Positions 34,355 to 43,330 of a DNA stretch of 64,000 nucleotides are shown here, piece by piece. The translations under genes and the position numbers were made by a program. The notes under the pieces are model-generated. The model was not told the DNA's origin. It ran no database searches and saw nothing but the letters and a program-made list of their open reading frames with translations. Where the stretch lies: positions 1 through 64,000 of the forward strand of contig NZ_JAKWBN010000011.1 of assembly GCF_022511585.1 (NCBI RefSeq), given 5' to 3'. Position 1 is the stretch's first letter, and every line of letters starts with the position of its first letter. The DNA is from Shimazuella soli. Lineage in GTDB: Bacteria; Bacillota; Bacilli; Thermoactinomycetales; Thermoactinomycetaceae.

Positions 34355-34843
34355 TTAAGGGGCAATATGCAGTCGATTATCAGGACCATCTGTATCGAGA
34401 AGAACATCTGCCTCTTTGTATTTTTTTAGAATAAAATGTGTTCTGGTATTGACTACAAAATCAAGTGGGGCGAGTTTTTCGGTTACAAAAAGTCCAACTG
34501 CTTCAAGCGAATCCACTTCCAATGTGATGGAAAGATCATATGCTCCAGACATCAAATAAACGTTAACCACTTCATTATACATCGCAATCCTTTTGGCAAT
34601 TACATCAAAACCATGGGCTTGCTGAGGAGTAACTTGTACATCGATGAGTGCACGAACTTTTTGCTTTCCGATTTTTTTCCAATCTATCACACATTGGTAG
34701 GCAATGATAGCTTGTTTTTTTTCCAATAAAGCAATAGTCTCCCGTACCTTATCCTCAGGTTGATTTACAATATGCGAGATTTGTTCGATGGTGAGTCGAG
34801 CATTTTCCGATAACACAGATAGGATTTCTTCTTGCAGTTCCAT
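34355..34843 (-). CDS. alaR: AlaR-type Lrp/AsnC family regulator
   Basis: A 162-residue protein with an N-terminal winged helix (EILSVLSENARLTIEQISHI) and a C-terminal RAM/AsnC ligand domain (VRALIDVQVTPQQ, YNEVVNVYLMSGAYDLSITL). AAGGGGG precedes ATG. In Bacillus the equivalent protein activates alaRT transcription; that role is carried over by gene order and family. Confidence 0.8.
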   Translation of the reverse strand: MELQEEILSVLSENARLTIEQISHIVNQPEDKVRETIALLEKKQAIIAYQCVIDWKKIGKQKVRALIDVQVTPQQAHGFDVIAKRIAMYNEVVNVYLMSGAYDLSITLEVDSLEAVGLFVTEKLAPLDFVVNTRTHFILKKYKEADVLLDTDGPDNRLHIAP

Positions 34844-34902
34844 TTTTTAGCCCCCTTCTTGATAAATGGCAGCCTGCAATAATTTGCTTTATATATAGTA
34901 AC

Positions 34903-34929
34903 AAAAAAAGAGCATTTGGGCTCTTTTTT
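34903..34929. terminator. Terminator after proline dehydrogenase gene
   Basis: AAAAAAAGAGC/GCTCTTTTTT; T-runs on both strands. Confidence 0.75.
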
Positions 34930-34984
34930 CATGTAACTTTATTTTTAGCACGGTCTAAGTTTGATAAACCTGACTTTCCGTACT

Positions 34985-35908
34985 TTATTTTTTGAATAAG
35001 TTCTTAAGGATAAAAAGAGCGTTTGCTGGTCTTTCTGCTAATCGTCTAGTAAAATATGGATACCACTGTTTGCCAAAGGGTGTATAAACTCTCACTTTAT
35101 AACCTTCCGCTACTAATTTCCGTGCAAGATCCGTGCGAATTCCGTACAGCATTTGAAATTCATAGAGGTGATCGGCAATGTTTTGCTCTTTGATCCAAGC
35201 GAGTAAGGGATAAATCATGTTTTCATCATGAGTGGCAATTGCTGTGTAAGCCCCATTGGTAAGATGCTGCTTGACTAATTGAATAAATTGCTCGTCGACA
35301 TCTTTTTTTGCTGGAAAGGCTACTTCTTTCGGCTCTTTATAGGCACCTTTTACGATTCGTAGATTGACTCCTTGTTTTCCTAGTTGTGCTACATCTTGCT
35401 CCGACCGATAGAGGTAAGATTGGATGACGAGTCCTATGGTAGCGCTTCCATATTCGGATAGTAAAGTTTGGAAGATGTCCATCGTTATTTCTATTCGTGG
35501 AGTATCCTCCATGTCAATCCGTAAAAAATTATGGGTTTCTTTTGCTTTTGCTGCAATTTTTTTCATATTTTCTAAGCAAAAAGCGGAATCTATATCTAGA
35601 CCAAGTTGTGTTAACTTGACAGAGACGTTTGTTTTCGTGAGTCCAGCTGCATAAATAGCGGAATAGGTATCGACAGCTACACGGGTAGCTTCTATAGCCT
35701 CTTCTTTCGAGGTGACACTTTCCCCTAAGTGATCTAAGGTTACCCACAAGTTTTGTTCATTTAATTCGCCAGCACGAGTAATCGCCTCTTGCAGCGTTTC
35801 TCCTGCGACAAAACGCCCTGCGCCAAGCTTTAAACCGTATTTGCCAGCTATCGAGCGAATCACTGGATTTGCGGCTAGGGATAAGACAACTTTTCTTGCA
35901 AATGACAT
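34985..35908 (-). CDS. putB: Proline dehydrogenase
   Basis: A 307-residue FAD enzyme (PRODH TIM barrel) oxidising proline to 1-pyrroline-5-carboxylate. Recognisable parts are SVKLTQLGLDID, LRIDMEDTPR, GLVIQSYLYRSEQD, LRIVKGAYKEP, TAIATHDENM, FQMLYGIR and the end VRVYTPFGKQWYPYFTRRLAERPAN. The ATG at 35908 with AGGTG upstream is used; frames further upstream are not family-like. It is divergent from the next pathway enzyme at 36075. Confidence 0.95.
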   Translation of the reverse strand: MSFARKVVLSLAANPVIRSIAGKYGLKLGAGRFVAGETLQEAITRAGELNEQNLWVTLDHLGESVTSKEEAIEATRVAVDTYSAIYAAGLTKTNVSVKLTQLGLDIDSAFCLENMKKIAAKAKETHNFLRIDMEDTPRIEITMDIFQTLLSEYGSATIGLVIQSYLYRSEQDVAQLGKQGVNLRIVKGAYKEPKEVAFPAKKDVDEQFIQLVKQHLTNGAYTAIATHDENMIYPLLAWIKEQNIADHLYEFQMLYGIRTDLARKLVAEGYKVRVYTPFGKQWYPYFTRRLAERPANALFILKNLFKK

Positions 35909-36074
35909 GACTACACCTACTTCTACTATGAAATAATGAATAAACTTTAATTTACAGTTGTTATTATACAAATTATAGAGAAAATAGACAATAGAGTCCC
36001 GTAAATGATTGTTTTTAGGTCGTAACTGCGTTACAATTTTATCGAGTTATAAAAAATTAGGAGGAAATATTGAT

Positions 36075-37619
36075 ATGATTCCATTTCGTAACGAACCTTT
36101 TACCGACTTCTCCGTTAAAGAAAATCGCAAAGCATTTGAAGCTGCTTTGGATAAAGTCAGATCGGAACTAGGAAAAGAGTACGATCTGATTATTGGCGGA
36201 AAACATATTAAAACGGATCAAAAGGTGAACTCCATCAATCCTTCCAATACAAAAGAAGTAGTGGGAATTGTTTCAGAAGCAGATGAAAAACTTGCGGAAC
36301 AAGCGATGCAGACCGCTGTAGACGCTTTTTCATGGTGGAAACATGTCGACCCGGCAGCTCGTGCCAGCGTATTGTTTAAAGCTGCTGCGATTCTTCGCCG
36401 CAAAAAACATGAATTCTCTGCTTGGATGGTGATGGAAGCAGGTAAGAGCTGGCCAGAAGCAGATGGAGACACAGCAGAAGCTATCGATTTTATGGAGTTT
36501 TACGGAAGAGAGATGCTTCGCCTCAGTGAGCGTCAGCCAGTAACACCACTGATCGGCGAACAAAATGAATTGAGATATTTACCAATTGGGGTTGGAGCGA
36601 TTATTCCTCCTTGGAACTTCCCTCTTGCGATTACAGTAGGGATGACAACATCAGCGATTGTAGCTGGTAATACAGTTGTTTTAAAACCTGCCACTCCTAC
36701 CAATGTAATCGCTTACCAATTTGTCAAAATACTTGAGGAAGCAGGACTTCCAGCTGGGGTTGTCAACTATGTTCCTGGTCCTGGTCCTGTAGTCGGGGAA
36801 TACTTTGTTAAACATCCGATGACTCGCTTTATTTCTTTCACAGGTTCTCGTGAAGTAGGGCTTCGCATCAACGAACAAGCGGCAAAAACAGCGCCAGGAC
36901 AAAAGTGGATCAAGCGTGTGGTCGCTGAGATGGGTGGAAAAGATTCCATCGTCGTGGATGAAGATGCTGATCTCGATCTAGCAGCGGATGCGATTGTCAA
37001 ATCTGCATTTGGCTTTGCTGGTCAAAAATGTTCTGCTTGTTCTCGCGCAATCGTGCATAAGAATGTGTATGACGAAGTTTTAGCGAAAGTAACCGAGAAA
37101 ACCAAAAGCCTGAAACTAGGCGAAGCAGATGATGTTTCCATCGATCTAGGTCCTGTTGTCGATGATAAAGCATATAATAAAATTTTAGAGTACATTGAGA
37201 TCGGGAAGAAAGAAGGCCGTCTCGTCGCAGGTGGGGAAAAAGGGGACGAAAGCGGATACTTTATCCAGCCTACTGTCTTTGCTGATGTAGATCCAAAAGC
37301 ACGCATCTCCCAAGAAGAAATTTTCGGTCCTGTGCTCGCATTTATCAAGGCAGACAGCTTTGATGAAGCACTTGAAATTGCCAACAATACCGAGTTTGGA
37401 TTGACTGGTGCTGTCATCTGCCGTGACCGTTTGAAGTTGGAAAGAGCACGCAAAGAATTCCATGTTGGAAACCTTTACTTTAACCGCAAATGTACAGGAG
37501 CATTAGTAGGAGTTCATCCATTTGGCGGATTTAACATGTCCGGTACCGATTCCAAAGCAGGCGGACGGGATTATCTCTTGTTGTTCTTGCAGGCGCAGTC
37601 TGTTTCGGAAGCACTCTAA
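36075..37619 (+). CDS. pruA: L-glutamate gamma-semialdehyde (1-pyrroline-5-carboxylate) dehydrogenase
   Basis: A 514-residue NAD-dependent aldehyde dehydrogenase converting glutamate semialdehyde to glutamate. Catalytic Glu lies in [21 protein letters not shown] and Cys in [20 protein letters not shown] lies 10 bases before ATG 36075. Divergent from proline dehydrogenase across a 166-base region, so joint control by a proline-responsive regulator is likely (none seen here). Confidence 0.95.
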   Translation: MIPFRNEPFTDFSVKENRKAFEAALDKVRSELGKEYDLIIGGKHIKTDQKVNSINPSNTKEVVGIVSEADEKLAEQAMQTAVDAFSWWKHVDPAARASVLFKAAAILRRKKHEFSAWMVMEAGKSWPEADGDTAEAIDFMEFYGREMLRLSERQPVTPLIGEQNELRYLPIGVGAIIPPWNFPLAITVGMTTSAIVAGNTVVLKPATPTNVIAYQFVKILEEAGLPAGVVNYVPGPGPVVGEYFVKHPMTRFISFTGSREVGLRINEQAAKTAPGQKWIKRVVAEMGGKDSIVVDEDADLDLAADAIVKSAFGFAGQKCSACSRAIVHKNVYDEVLAKVTEKTKSLKLGEADDVSIDLGPVVDDKAYNKILEYIEIGKKEGRLVAGGEKGDESGYFIQPTVFADVDPKARISQEEIFGPVLAFIKADSFDEALEIANNTEFGLTGAVICRDRLKLERARKEFHVGNLYFNRKCTGALVGVHPFGGFNMSGTDSKAGGRDYLLLFLQAQSVSEAL

Positions 37620-37633
37620 TGATTTAACGTATG

Positions 37634-37663
37634 AAAGACCACTGGTGTACAGTGGTCTTTTTT
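37634..37663 (+). terminator. Terminator of the P5C dehydrogenase gene
   Basis: AAAGACCACTG/CAGTGGTCTTT plus T-run. Confidence 0.9.
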
Positions 37664-37702
37664 GTGTTGGAACGTTTATATGAATGGGATTTATATTCGG
37701 CC

Positions 37703-37749
37703 GGGCAGTGTCGGGTGGATGTTTTTCTGTTTCCACTCCAACACTGCCC
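37703..37749 (-). terminator. Hairpin after the 146-aa GC-rich gene
   Basis: GGGCAGTGT/ACACTGCCC outer stem, extended by TGGA/TCCA; 17 bases past the minus-strand stop; no U-run. Confidence 0.6.
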
Positions 37750-37766
37750 TTTCCCCCTATGAGGGA

Positions 37767-38207
37767 CTACTTCTTCCGGCCCTCCCGCTTCTTACGAATG
37801 TAAACGAGAGTTCGCAGCGCAGCGAGGAAGCGATTGGTGCTGTGGGAGAGCGATTCCTTCTCCTGTCCCTTCAGCACCTCGCCGAGGGTTCGCAGTGCAG
37901 CGAGGAAACGCTCGTGGCTCTTAGGCGGCGCCTCCTGCTCACCGCGAGCGATCCGGACATACATCATCGTGAAGAAGTAGGCGCCCGAATTGGACTGGAG
38001 CTTCTTCTTGAGCTGGTCGAGTGTAGTTTCTCCAGTCACCAGCCTCTTGAGGTTGCGGTAGGCGTCGAGAACGGAGCCGAGGTCGTGGATGACCGGGTTT
38101 CCGGATGGAATCGACTCCATCGCACAGCCCTCAGGGCGTTCTACTTCGTTGATGATGATCTGAAAGACCTCGGCTGCCTGTTCCACGGTGAGAGGGCGGC
38201 GAGTCAT
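37767..38207 (-). CDS. GC-rich orphan protein with an internal repeat, 146 aa
   Basis: Not recognised. Soluble and helical. The string RFLAALRTL occurs at residues 100-108 and again at 126-134, each followed by a basic segment, and the duplication is visible in the DNA. The end is strongly basic (IRKKREGRKK), compatible with nucleic-acid binding. The promoter -10 is TATACT (minus, 38246-38251) and the GGAGG leader sits next to a CTCC...GGAG stem. G/C-rich codons contrast with the neighbours, consistent with a transferred single-gene unit. Confidence 0.65.
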   Translation of the reverse strand: MTRRPLTVEQAAEVFQIIINEVERPEGCAMESIPSGNPVIHDLGSVLDAYRNLKRLVTGETTLDQLKKKLQSNSGAYFFTMMYVRIARGEQEAPPKSHERFLAALRTLGEVLKGQEKESLSHSTNRFLAALRTLVYIRKKREGRKK

Positions 38208-38544
38208 GTGAATCCTCCGTAAGGGAGTAGGATTTTTGCGAACTTAGTATAAAGGATGGAAAATAAAATGGGAAGATTCATATATAAAACTTATTCGTTT
38301 TTTAATAATTTTTTAAATGATGGTTTATCTCTTTTTACTGTACTTTACTTAACAACTCTGTAGTCATGGTGGAAGAAACACCACTAGCGAATTTATTTCA
38401 TAATAGAATGAATTCATTGTATTTTTCGTTGTTTATTGTTATAATTTATTTGAGGAATCCTTATAAGAAAATAGGATATCCTAATATAATCTTTAAGAAA
38501 GTCTAAGTTCATCGAGAGTATTTTTGACGTAAGGAGGAAAGCTA
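38208..38544. other. AT-rich intergenic region holding two promoters
   Basis: It contains the minus-strand promoter of the 146-residue gene and a plus-strand promoter for the 19-residue peptide: TTGTAT (38417-38422), 17-bp spacer, TATAAT (38440-38445). A GGATATCC palindrome lies at about 38475-38482. No other gene seen. Confidence 0.55.
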
Positions 38545-38604
38545 ATGCGCGATTTCATTCCGCCTCCAGCACACCAATTTCGTCTTGCTCCTAATGATGA
38601 TTAG
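38545..38604 (+). CDS. 19-residue peptide MRDFIPPPAHQFRLAPNDD
   Basis: A very short frame with a strong AAGGAGG seven to eight bases before ATG, a good promoter about 100 bases upstream and a terminator 24 bases after the stop. The sequence has a Pro-rich centre (IPPPAHQF) and an acidic end. No family is known to me. Candidates are a signalling peptide, leader peptide or small regulator. The signals argue for translation; the function is open. Confidence 0.5.
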   Translation: MRDFIPPPAHQFRLAPNDD

Positions 38605-38627
38605 ACAATTTGATATGAAAAAAAGGG

Positions 38628-38662
38628 CCACCAACAACTATGAAGAAAGGGTTGTTTGGTGG
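38628..38662 (+). terminator. Terminator of the 19-residue peptide gene
   Basis: CCACCAACAAC/GTTGTTTGGTGG stem, then TTTATTC. Confidence 0.75.
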
Positions 38663-38703
38663 TTTATTCATTTTGAAGAAAGTTTATAGCGCAGAAAAAG
38701 AAC

Positions 38704-38727
38704 AAAAAAGCCCCAAATGAGGCTTTT
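38704..38727. terminator. Bidirectional terminator
   Basis: AAAAAAGCC/GGCTTTT with a CCAAATGA loop; could end the minus-strand gene at 38807-39058 as well. Confidence 0.65.
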
Positions 38728-38742
38728 ATATTCAAATTGGGG

Positions 38743-38780
38743 GGATGCGATGTTCGATTGAACGAATTTCACATCCATCC
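38743..38780 (-). terminator. Hairpin after the 83-aa gene
   Basis: GGATG/CATCC and GATGT/ACATC stacked arms with a small inner TTCG/CGAA stem. Confidence 0.5.
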
Positions 38781-38806
38781 TACTAAGTTAGGCCCCCCCA
38801 TGGAAA

Positions 38807-39058
38807 CTATCTGGGTCTAGCGAAGAAGTGGAGCAGATCGACGACTAGAGGAACGTACTCAAACTGCAAGGGCTCCCCTGCTCGGAGTCGCTCGATCTCC
38901 ATCTCGATCTGGCTTGCGAAGGGGTTGTCGAACAGAAAGCAAGCGCCTCCTGCGTAACACTCCAAGACGAGAATCAAGTTTTGTTCTTCTTGACTCTTCG
39001 CCTCCTTCGCAAGCATGGCAATAGCCTCTTCAGCCTCTTCGAGAGTTTGGATAGTCAT
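38807..39058 (-). CDS. Orphan acidic protein, 83 aa
   Basis: Not recognised. Helical and acidic in the first half (TLEEAEEAIAMLAKEAKSQEE), then hydrophobic stretches with two Cys (LECYAGGACFLF). The promoter has a TATAAT (minus, 39094-39099); the leader has a TTCCTG/CAGGAA hairpin directly before AGGAAAGG and ATG. The TnpB element begins just upstream of this promoter. It fits the hairpin-bounded single-gene pattern; moderately G/C-rich. Confidence 0.65.
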   Translation of the reverse strand: MTIQTLEEAEEAIAMLAKEAKSQEEQNLILVLECYAGGACFLFDNPFASQIEMEIERLRAGEPLQFEYVPLVVDLLHFFARPR

Positions 39059-39256
39059 GGCTGCCTTTCCTGTAGCAGGAATACTTGTATTCTATTATAA
39101 GATTGCGAGCAAGAAAACCCACGGTTTGAATCGTGGGATGAAAGTGAGTGTTAGAAAGATTCCTTTCCCAAGCCTGACTATTTTTGAAATATACTTGACA
39201 AATGACAAACATATGATCTACACTATTCGCAAAATTCCAACGAGGGGGGTGATTCC

Positions 39257-40384
39257 ATGCATAAAGCATTTTCTTACCGGCTTCGACCTACCAGAGCACA
39301 GGCGATGATGATTCACAAATCCATTGGCTGTAGCCGTTTTGTATTCAATCATTTTCTTGGGGAATGGAACAAAGTGTATCAAGAAACAGGGAAAGGTCTG
39401 TCCTATTCTACCTGTTCCCGTATCTTGACGGAGAAAAAACGAGAGTTAACGTGGTTAAAAGAAGTCGATTCCACTTCCTTGCAAAACACATTGAAACACC
39501 TTGCGGATGCCTTCCAGCGTTTTTTTCGTAAGCAAAACGATGCGCCGCGTTTCAAAAGCAGGAAAAATCAGGTGCAGGCGTATACAACTCAGTGTAACTA
39601 TCCCAAACATAGCAGACCGACCATCGAAATCGAGGGAAACAAAATCAAATTGCCGAAATTAGGCTGGGTAAAGTTTGTCCCCTCCCGAGAAGTAAGTGGT
39701 CGTATTTTGTCTGCTACGATCCGTCGGACTCCTACCGGAAAATACAAAATATCCATCCTTTGCGAGGGGTGTTACTTGCGATCTGTTCCGACGAGAAAAG
39801 AAGCCATTGGAATCGATTTAGGGTTGAAAGACTTTGCTATTTTTGATGATGGAACGAAAAAGAATGCGAACCGTTTTTTTCGTCAATACGAACAAAAGCT
39901 AGCAAAAGCGCAGCAAATGATGGCGAGAAGAAAGAAAGACGGCTCCAACTGGCACAAAGCCCGCATAAAAGTAGCCCGTATTCATGAAAAAATCACCCAT
40001 GCCCGCCATGATTTTTTACATAAACTATCCACGAAACTGGTGAACGAAAACCAAGTCATCAGTATCGAAACGTTGCAAGTAAAAAACATGGTGAGAAATC
40101 ATAAGCTGGCGAAATCGATCACCGATGCTTCGTGGTCGGAGTTTGTTACGATGTTAGCATACAAAGCGAAAGAATACGGAAGGAAATTGGTAAGGGTAGG
40201 GAAAAACTACCCATCCAGTCAGCTTTGCTCGAGTTGTGACTATATAAACAAAGAAGTGAAGAAACTTCAACTGCGAGAATGGACATGCCCAGAATGTGGT
40301 ATTCACCATGATCGAGACATCAATGCAGCCAAAAACATTTTGAAAGAAGGAAAAAGATTACTTGCCGCGGGGCTCGCGGTTTAA
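39257..40384 (+). CDS. tnpB: TnpB RNA-guided endonuclease (IS200/IS605 OrfB)
   Basis: A 375-residue TnpB. RuvC residues are all present: D187 in [10 protein letters not shown]271 in [10 protein letters not shown] and D354 in [10 protein letters not shown]. The zinc ribbon has C324/C327 (CSSC) and C344/C347 (CPEC). TnpB cuts DNA guided by an omega RNA made from its own 3' end. The promoter is TTGACA (about 39194) with TACACT; GAGGGGGG precedes ATG. Length is typical and the gene looks functional. Confidence 0.9.
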   Translation: MHKAFSYRLRPTRAQAMMIHKSIGCSRFVFNHFLGEWNKVYQETGKGLSYSTCSRILTEKKRELTWLKEVDSTSLQNTLKHLADAFQRFFRKQNDAPRFKSRKNQVQAYTTQCNYPKHSRPTIEIEGNKIKLPKLGWVKFVPSREVSGRILSATIRRTPTGKYKISILCEGCYLRSVPTRKEAIGIDLGLKDFAIFDDGTKKNANRFFRQYEQKLAKAQQMMARRKKDGSNWHKARIKVARIHEKITHARHDFLHKLSTKLVNENQVISIETLQVKNMVRNHKLAKSITDASWSEFVTMLAYKAKEYGRKLVRVGKNYPSSQLCSSCDYINKEVKKLQLREWTCPECGIHHDRDINAAKNILKEGKRLLAAGLAV

Positions 40385-40456
40385 GCTTGGTAAATTTCCT
40401 TGGATTACCGAGGATTACCCAAGAATTCCACGGCTTTAGCCGTGCGGAGTTGTCAA
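40250..40456 (+). ncRNA. Predicted omega RNA region of the TnpB element
   Basis: By family rule the guide RNA overlaps the tnpB 3' end and runs to the right end. The region after the stop holds the right-end hairpin (40430-40443) and ends GCGGAGTTGTCAA; bases after about 40456 would act as guide. Boundaries are inferred. Confidence 0.45.
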
Positions 40457-40471
40457 ACGATAAATTGGAAA

Positions 40472-41254
40472 TTAACGGAATACTTTGATGAAATCAATAT
40501 CATAATCAATCGGCTGATCTCCTTGCGGTCCTCGCTGTCCATTGTCTACCGACAGATTGGAGATTAAAAATGCAGACCAATTGGGCCCTACCCCAGTGTG
40601 ATCGGAGTATACAGCTTTTAGGTTGTCTTCAGTGGAACCGACATACCATGTGTTGTTGTTCTCGCCGATTTTGGTGCCAATGTAAATCCATTTTCCAGGA
40701 CCGATGAGCGATTCATCTTCATAGATGGAACCTGCTGGTTTAACGTGATTGGTCAATTCTAGTTTGTGAGGATTATCCGAATGCCACTCAAATATATCGA
40801 TTTCATTATTGCCATCTTTCCAAGTCCAAAAGCCGGGCCAAGCACCAACATTTCCAGTTGGAAGCTTGACATGTGTCAAGAGGAAGTCCCCTGCTTGAGC
40901 TTGGAATTGGCTGCCCCCAGAGTCACAAGAATCTCCTGTGGTGACAAGCCCTGTATCCCAATATCCATTTCCTTTTGGCGTTGCTTGGATATGTAAATTA
41001 CCATCAACAATCTTCATCGCCTCGGTAGTGAGGTTATCTAACTTATTATTTTTAGGATTGGTCGTGCAAAATTCATAAGCTCCTGTTTCCCAGCCCCATT
41101 TTTTATTTACACCTACTTGTAAGTCATGGAAATCTTCTTGGAAGACGATGGTTCCTTTTGTGGGGTTGTCTTCTTCTGCATAGGTAGGTTGTATGGAAAG
41201 GCTGACAAGTAAAGAAAAAGTGATAATGGAACATTTCCAAAGTATTTTTGACAT
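40472..41254 (-). CDS. Secreted GH16-like glycoside hydrolase
   Basis: A 260-residue protein with a Sec signal peptide (about residues 1-25, cut after TYA). The concanavalin-like domain bears the GH16 active-site pattern E-I-D-I-x-E in NNEIDIFEWHSD, with PGFWTWKDGNNEID before it. Such enzymes cleave beta-glucans, agarose or related polysaccharides; substrate not clear. The ATG at 41254 has GGAGTGAAGT upstream. The TnpB element ends just beyond its stop. Confidence 0.75.
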   Translation of the reverse strand: MSKILWKCSIITFSLLVSLSIQPTYAEEDNPTKGTIVFQEDFHDLQVGVNKKWGWETGAYEFCTTNPKNNKLDNLTTEAMKIVDGNLHIQATPKGNGYWDTGLVTTGDSCDSGGSQFQAQAGDFLLTHVKLPTGNVGAWPGFWTWKDGNNEIDIFEWHSDNPHKLELTNHVKPAGSIYEDESLIGPGKWIYIGTKIGENNNTWYVGSTEDNLKAVYSDHTGVGPNWSAFLISNLSVDNGQRGPQGDQPIDYDIDFIKVFR

Positions 41255-41383
41255 TACTTCACTCCTCATCCTTGTACTTTACTTGTATTGTAAAGCATTC
41301 CCAGCAAAAATTTTTTGTCTATTTCGTAAAGAAAAATTTTCCTACTGAAACGAAAATAGACATCTTTTTCAGATGCCTAAGTT

Positions 41384-42433
41384 CTATTTCCCATATTTTA
41401 AGGGAATGGAAACGGTTATGGTAGTTCCTTCTCCTAATTTACTTTCCACTTGAATCGTTCCATGGTGAAGTTCAACAATTTTTTTGACGATGGAGAGTCC
41501 AAGACCACTTCCTCCAGCATTGCGGTTTCGTGATTTATCCCCTTTATAAAATCGTTCAAAAATATGAAGCTGATCTTCTTCGGAAATGCCTGATCCTGTA
41601 TCAGTAAATTGAACAACTGTATTTTCGCCTGTTTGCTTTAGGGAAATAGTGATGGAACCATGTTCATCTGTAAATTTGATGCTGTTATGCAATAAGTTTG
41701 TCCACACTTGGTTGAGCAAGTCAGCATCTGCATAGATGGTGATTTCCTCCAAAATAGGTTCTACCGTTATTTTTTTACCTAACCATTGCGGTTCATTTAC
41801 TAAAATCACTTGTTGCAATTGCTTGTCCAACCTGTAGTCAGTAGCGACAAATGGATGATGTTCCGATTCCAACGAAGTTAGTTTCATTAGGTTGTCACTC
41901 AACTTTGACAGGCGGATACTTTCGGTAATGATGATGTCGATGTAGTGTGTACGCTGGCTCGGTGACAGCTCATTATTTTGCAAGGCACGGGCAAACCCGC
42001 GGATGGAGGTGAGTGGAGACTGGATCTCATGGGAGACATTGGAGATGAAAGTTTGCCTCATTTTTTCCATTTCCCCAAGTTCTTCTGCCATATCGTTGAT
42101 ACTGCTCGCTAATGCTGCAAAGGGATGTCCTTTATTGAGTTTTCCTAAGTTTAATTTAACTTTAAAGTTTCCCTTACTGATCTGTTTGATGGCATCGACA
42201 ATGACATGAAAAACATCATCTCGACGAGAGCTGAATATTTTTCCAATTAGATACATGGTTGACATCATCAATACAAATCCCAAAAATCCAATGAGTAGAT
42301 CTTTCACATATTCGCTTGTTACATCTTTTAGAGTAGGAAATAACAGATTTACCAACCAATAAGAAAGGGACCAGAAGAATAAAACGATACCGATTCCTGC
42401 TAAAGGGCCTAGAACTTTTTTCAGCCTAGCCAT
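41384..42433 (-). CDS. Sensor histidine kinase
   Basis: A 349-residue membrane kinase with two hydrophobic segments (about residues 8-32 and 44-66) and almost no extracellular loop, then a HAMP-like region, HisKA with His135 (NVSHEIQSPLTS), and HATPase (N-box WTNLLHNSIKF, GSGLGLSIVKK). The short sensor part suggests sensing in the membrane. It overlaps the regulator gene by eight bases, so translation is coupled. Confidence 0.9.
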   Translation of the reverse strand: MARLKKVLGPLAGIGIVLFFWSLSYWLVNLLFPTLKDVTSEYVKDLLIGFLGFVLMMSTMYLIGKIFSSRRDDVFHVIVDAIKQISKGNFKVKLNLGKLNKGHPFAALASSINDMAEELGEMEKMRQTFISNVSHEIQSPLTSIRGFARALQNNELSPSQRTHYIDIIITESIRLSKLSDNLMKLTSLESEHHPFVATDYRLDKQLQQVILVNEPQWLGKKITVEPILEEITIYADADLLNQVWTNLLHNSIKFTDEHGSITISLKQTGENTVVQFTDTGSGISEEDQLHIFERFYKGDKSRNRNAGGSGLGLSIVKKIVELHHGTIQVESKLGEGTTITVSIPLKYGK

Positions 42434-43106
42434 GCTGTACTACCTCCAAACGGTAGCCCAACCCGCGTACCGTCCGAATAGCGAAGTCGTATTGCTTTTC
42501 TGGAAATCTCTCGCGAAGGCGTTTAACATGTACATCGATGGTTCGCTCATCTCCTTCAAAATCATAGCCCCAAATGCGTTCGATCAGATGTTCACGGGTT
42601 AAGGTTCGGTTTGGATAATTGGCAAACTCAAATAAGAGCTCAAATTCTTTGAGAGGAATAGAGATAGGAGTTTGTTTGTACAATATTTCATGCCGTGAAC
42701 GATCTAACAGTAACTCTCCCAATTGTACGCGGTTAGAGGATATAATTTGATATCTTCTAAGTAGTGCTTTTACACGAACTACCAATTCTTCTACTTCAAA
42801 CGGTTTCGTCAAATAATCATCGGTACCAACGCGAAATCCTTTTATTTTATGGGTGGTCTCTCCTTTGGCAGTTAACATGAGAATGGGGAAATCGTAAAAC
42901 TTTCTAAGTTCGGTACATAGCTCAAAACCGTCCATCTGTGGCATCATGATGTCTAAGATAACCATATCTACTTGGATGGAATCAAGAAGTTTCAGTGCTT
43001 CTTTGCCATGTACAGCCTCTTCCACTACATAGCCTTCTTGTTTCAGAAAGATACTCACTACTTCACGGATGTGATCATCATCATCTACAACCAAAATACG
43101 AGCCAT
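42426..43106 (-). CDS. OmpR/PhoB-family response regulator (HssR-like)
   Basis: A 226-residue regulator with receiver Asp52 (VILDIMMPQMDGFE) and C-terminal winged helix. GTDDYLTKPFEVEELVVRVK and WGYDFEGDERTIDVHVKRLR closely recall the haem-response regulator HssR. No hrtAB efflux genes lie nearby, so the haem link is a guess. GGAGAATCCC precedes ATG. It leads the operon with the kinase. Confidence 0.85.
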   Translation of the reverse strand: MARILVVDDDDHIREVVSIFLKQEGYVVEEAVHGKEALKLLDSIQVDMVILDIMMPQMDGFELCTELRKFYDFPILMLTAKGETTHKIKGFRVGTDDYLTKPFEVEELVVRVKALLRRYQIISSNRVQLGELLLDRSRHEILYKQTPISIPLKEFELLFEFANYPNRTLTREHLIERIWGYDFEGDERTIDVHVKRLRERFPEKQYDFAIRTVRGLGYRLEVVQHG

Positions 43107-43330
43107 ACGGGATTCTCCTTTGTATATTTTTTCTTGCCTTTAGTATAGAGGAGATATGTGAATGGAACATGAATAATTGACTTTCCTCCCATGTTTTGTA
43201 ATGAGAATATGAGCTTTTGGAAAACCAAACAAAGACCGAACATCTAGATCGATTGTGTGACAATGGTGGACGAGTTGCGTATTGTCGTCTATCATTCTTA
43301 TATAAAAGAACGAGAGAAAAGGAGAAATTC

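Larger units (their letters stand above)
39110..40456 (+). mobile_element. IS200/IS605-family element carrying only tnpB (IS1341-like)
   Basis: The left end has the subterminal hairpin CCCACGGTTTGAATCGTGGG (39118-39137), the right end the hairpin ACGGCTTTAGCCGT (40430-40443). There is no tnpA (Y1 transposase), so movement needs an enzyme from elsewhere. Exact cleavage sites and TAM cannot be fixed from one copy. It sits between two genes and breaks none. Confidence 0.75.

Noticed and set aside
37662-38222. 186-codon plus-strand frame opposite the 146-residue gene
   Set aside because: It covers the hairpin and the gene antisense; the minus-strand gene has the better promoter, ribosome binding site and 3' hairpin.
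41384-43106. Assignment of the two-component pair as HssRS
   Set aside because: The regulator is similar, but the sensor has almost no extracellular domain and hrtAB is absent, so no symbol was given.
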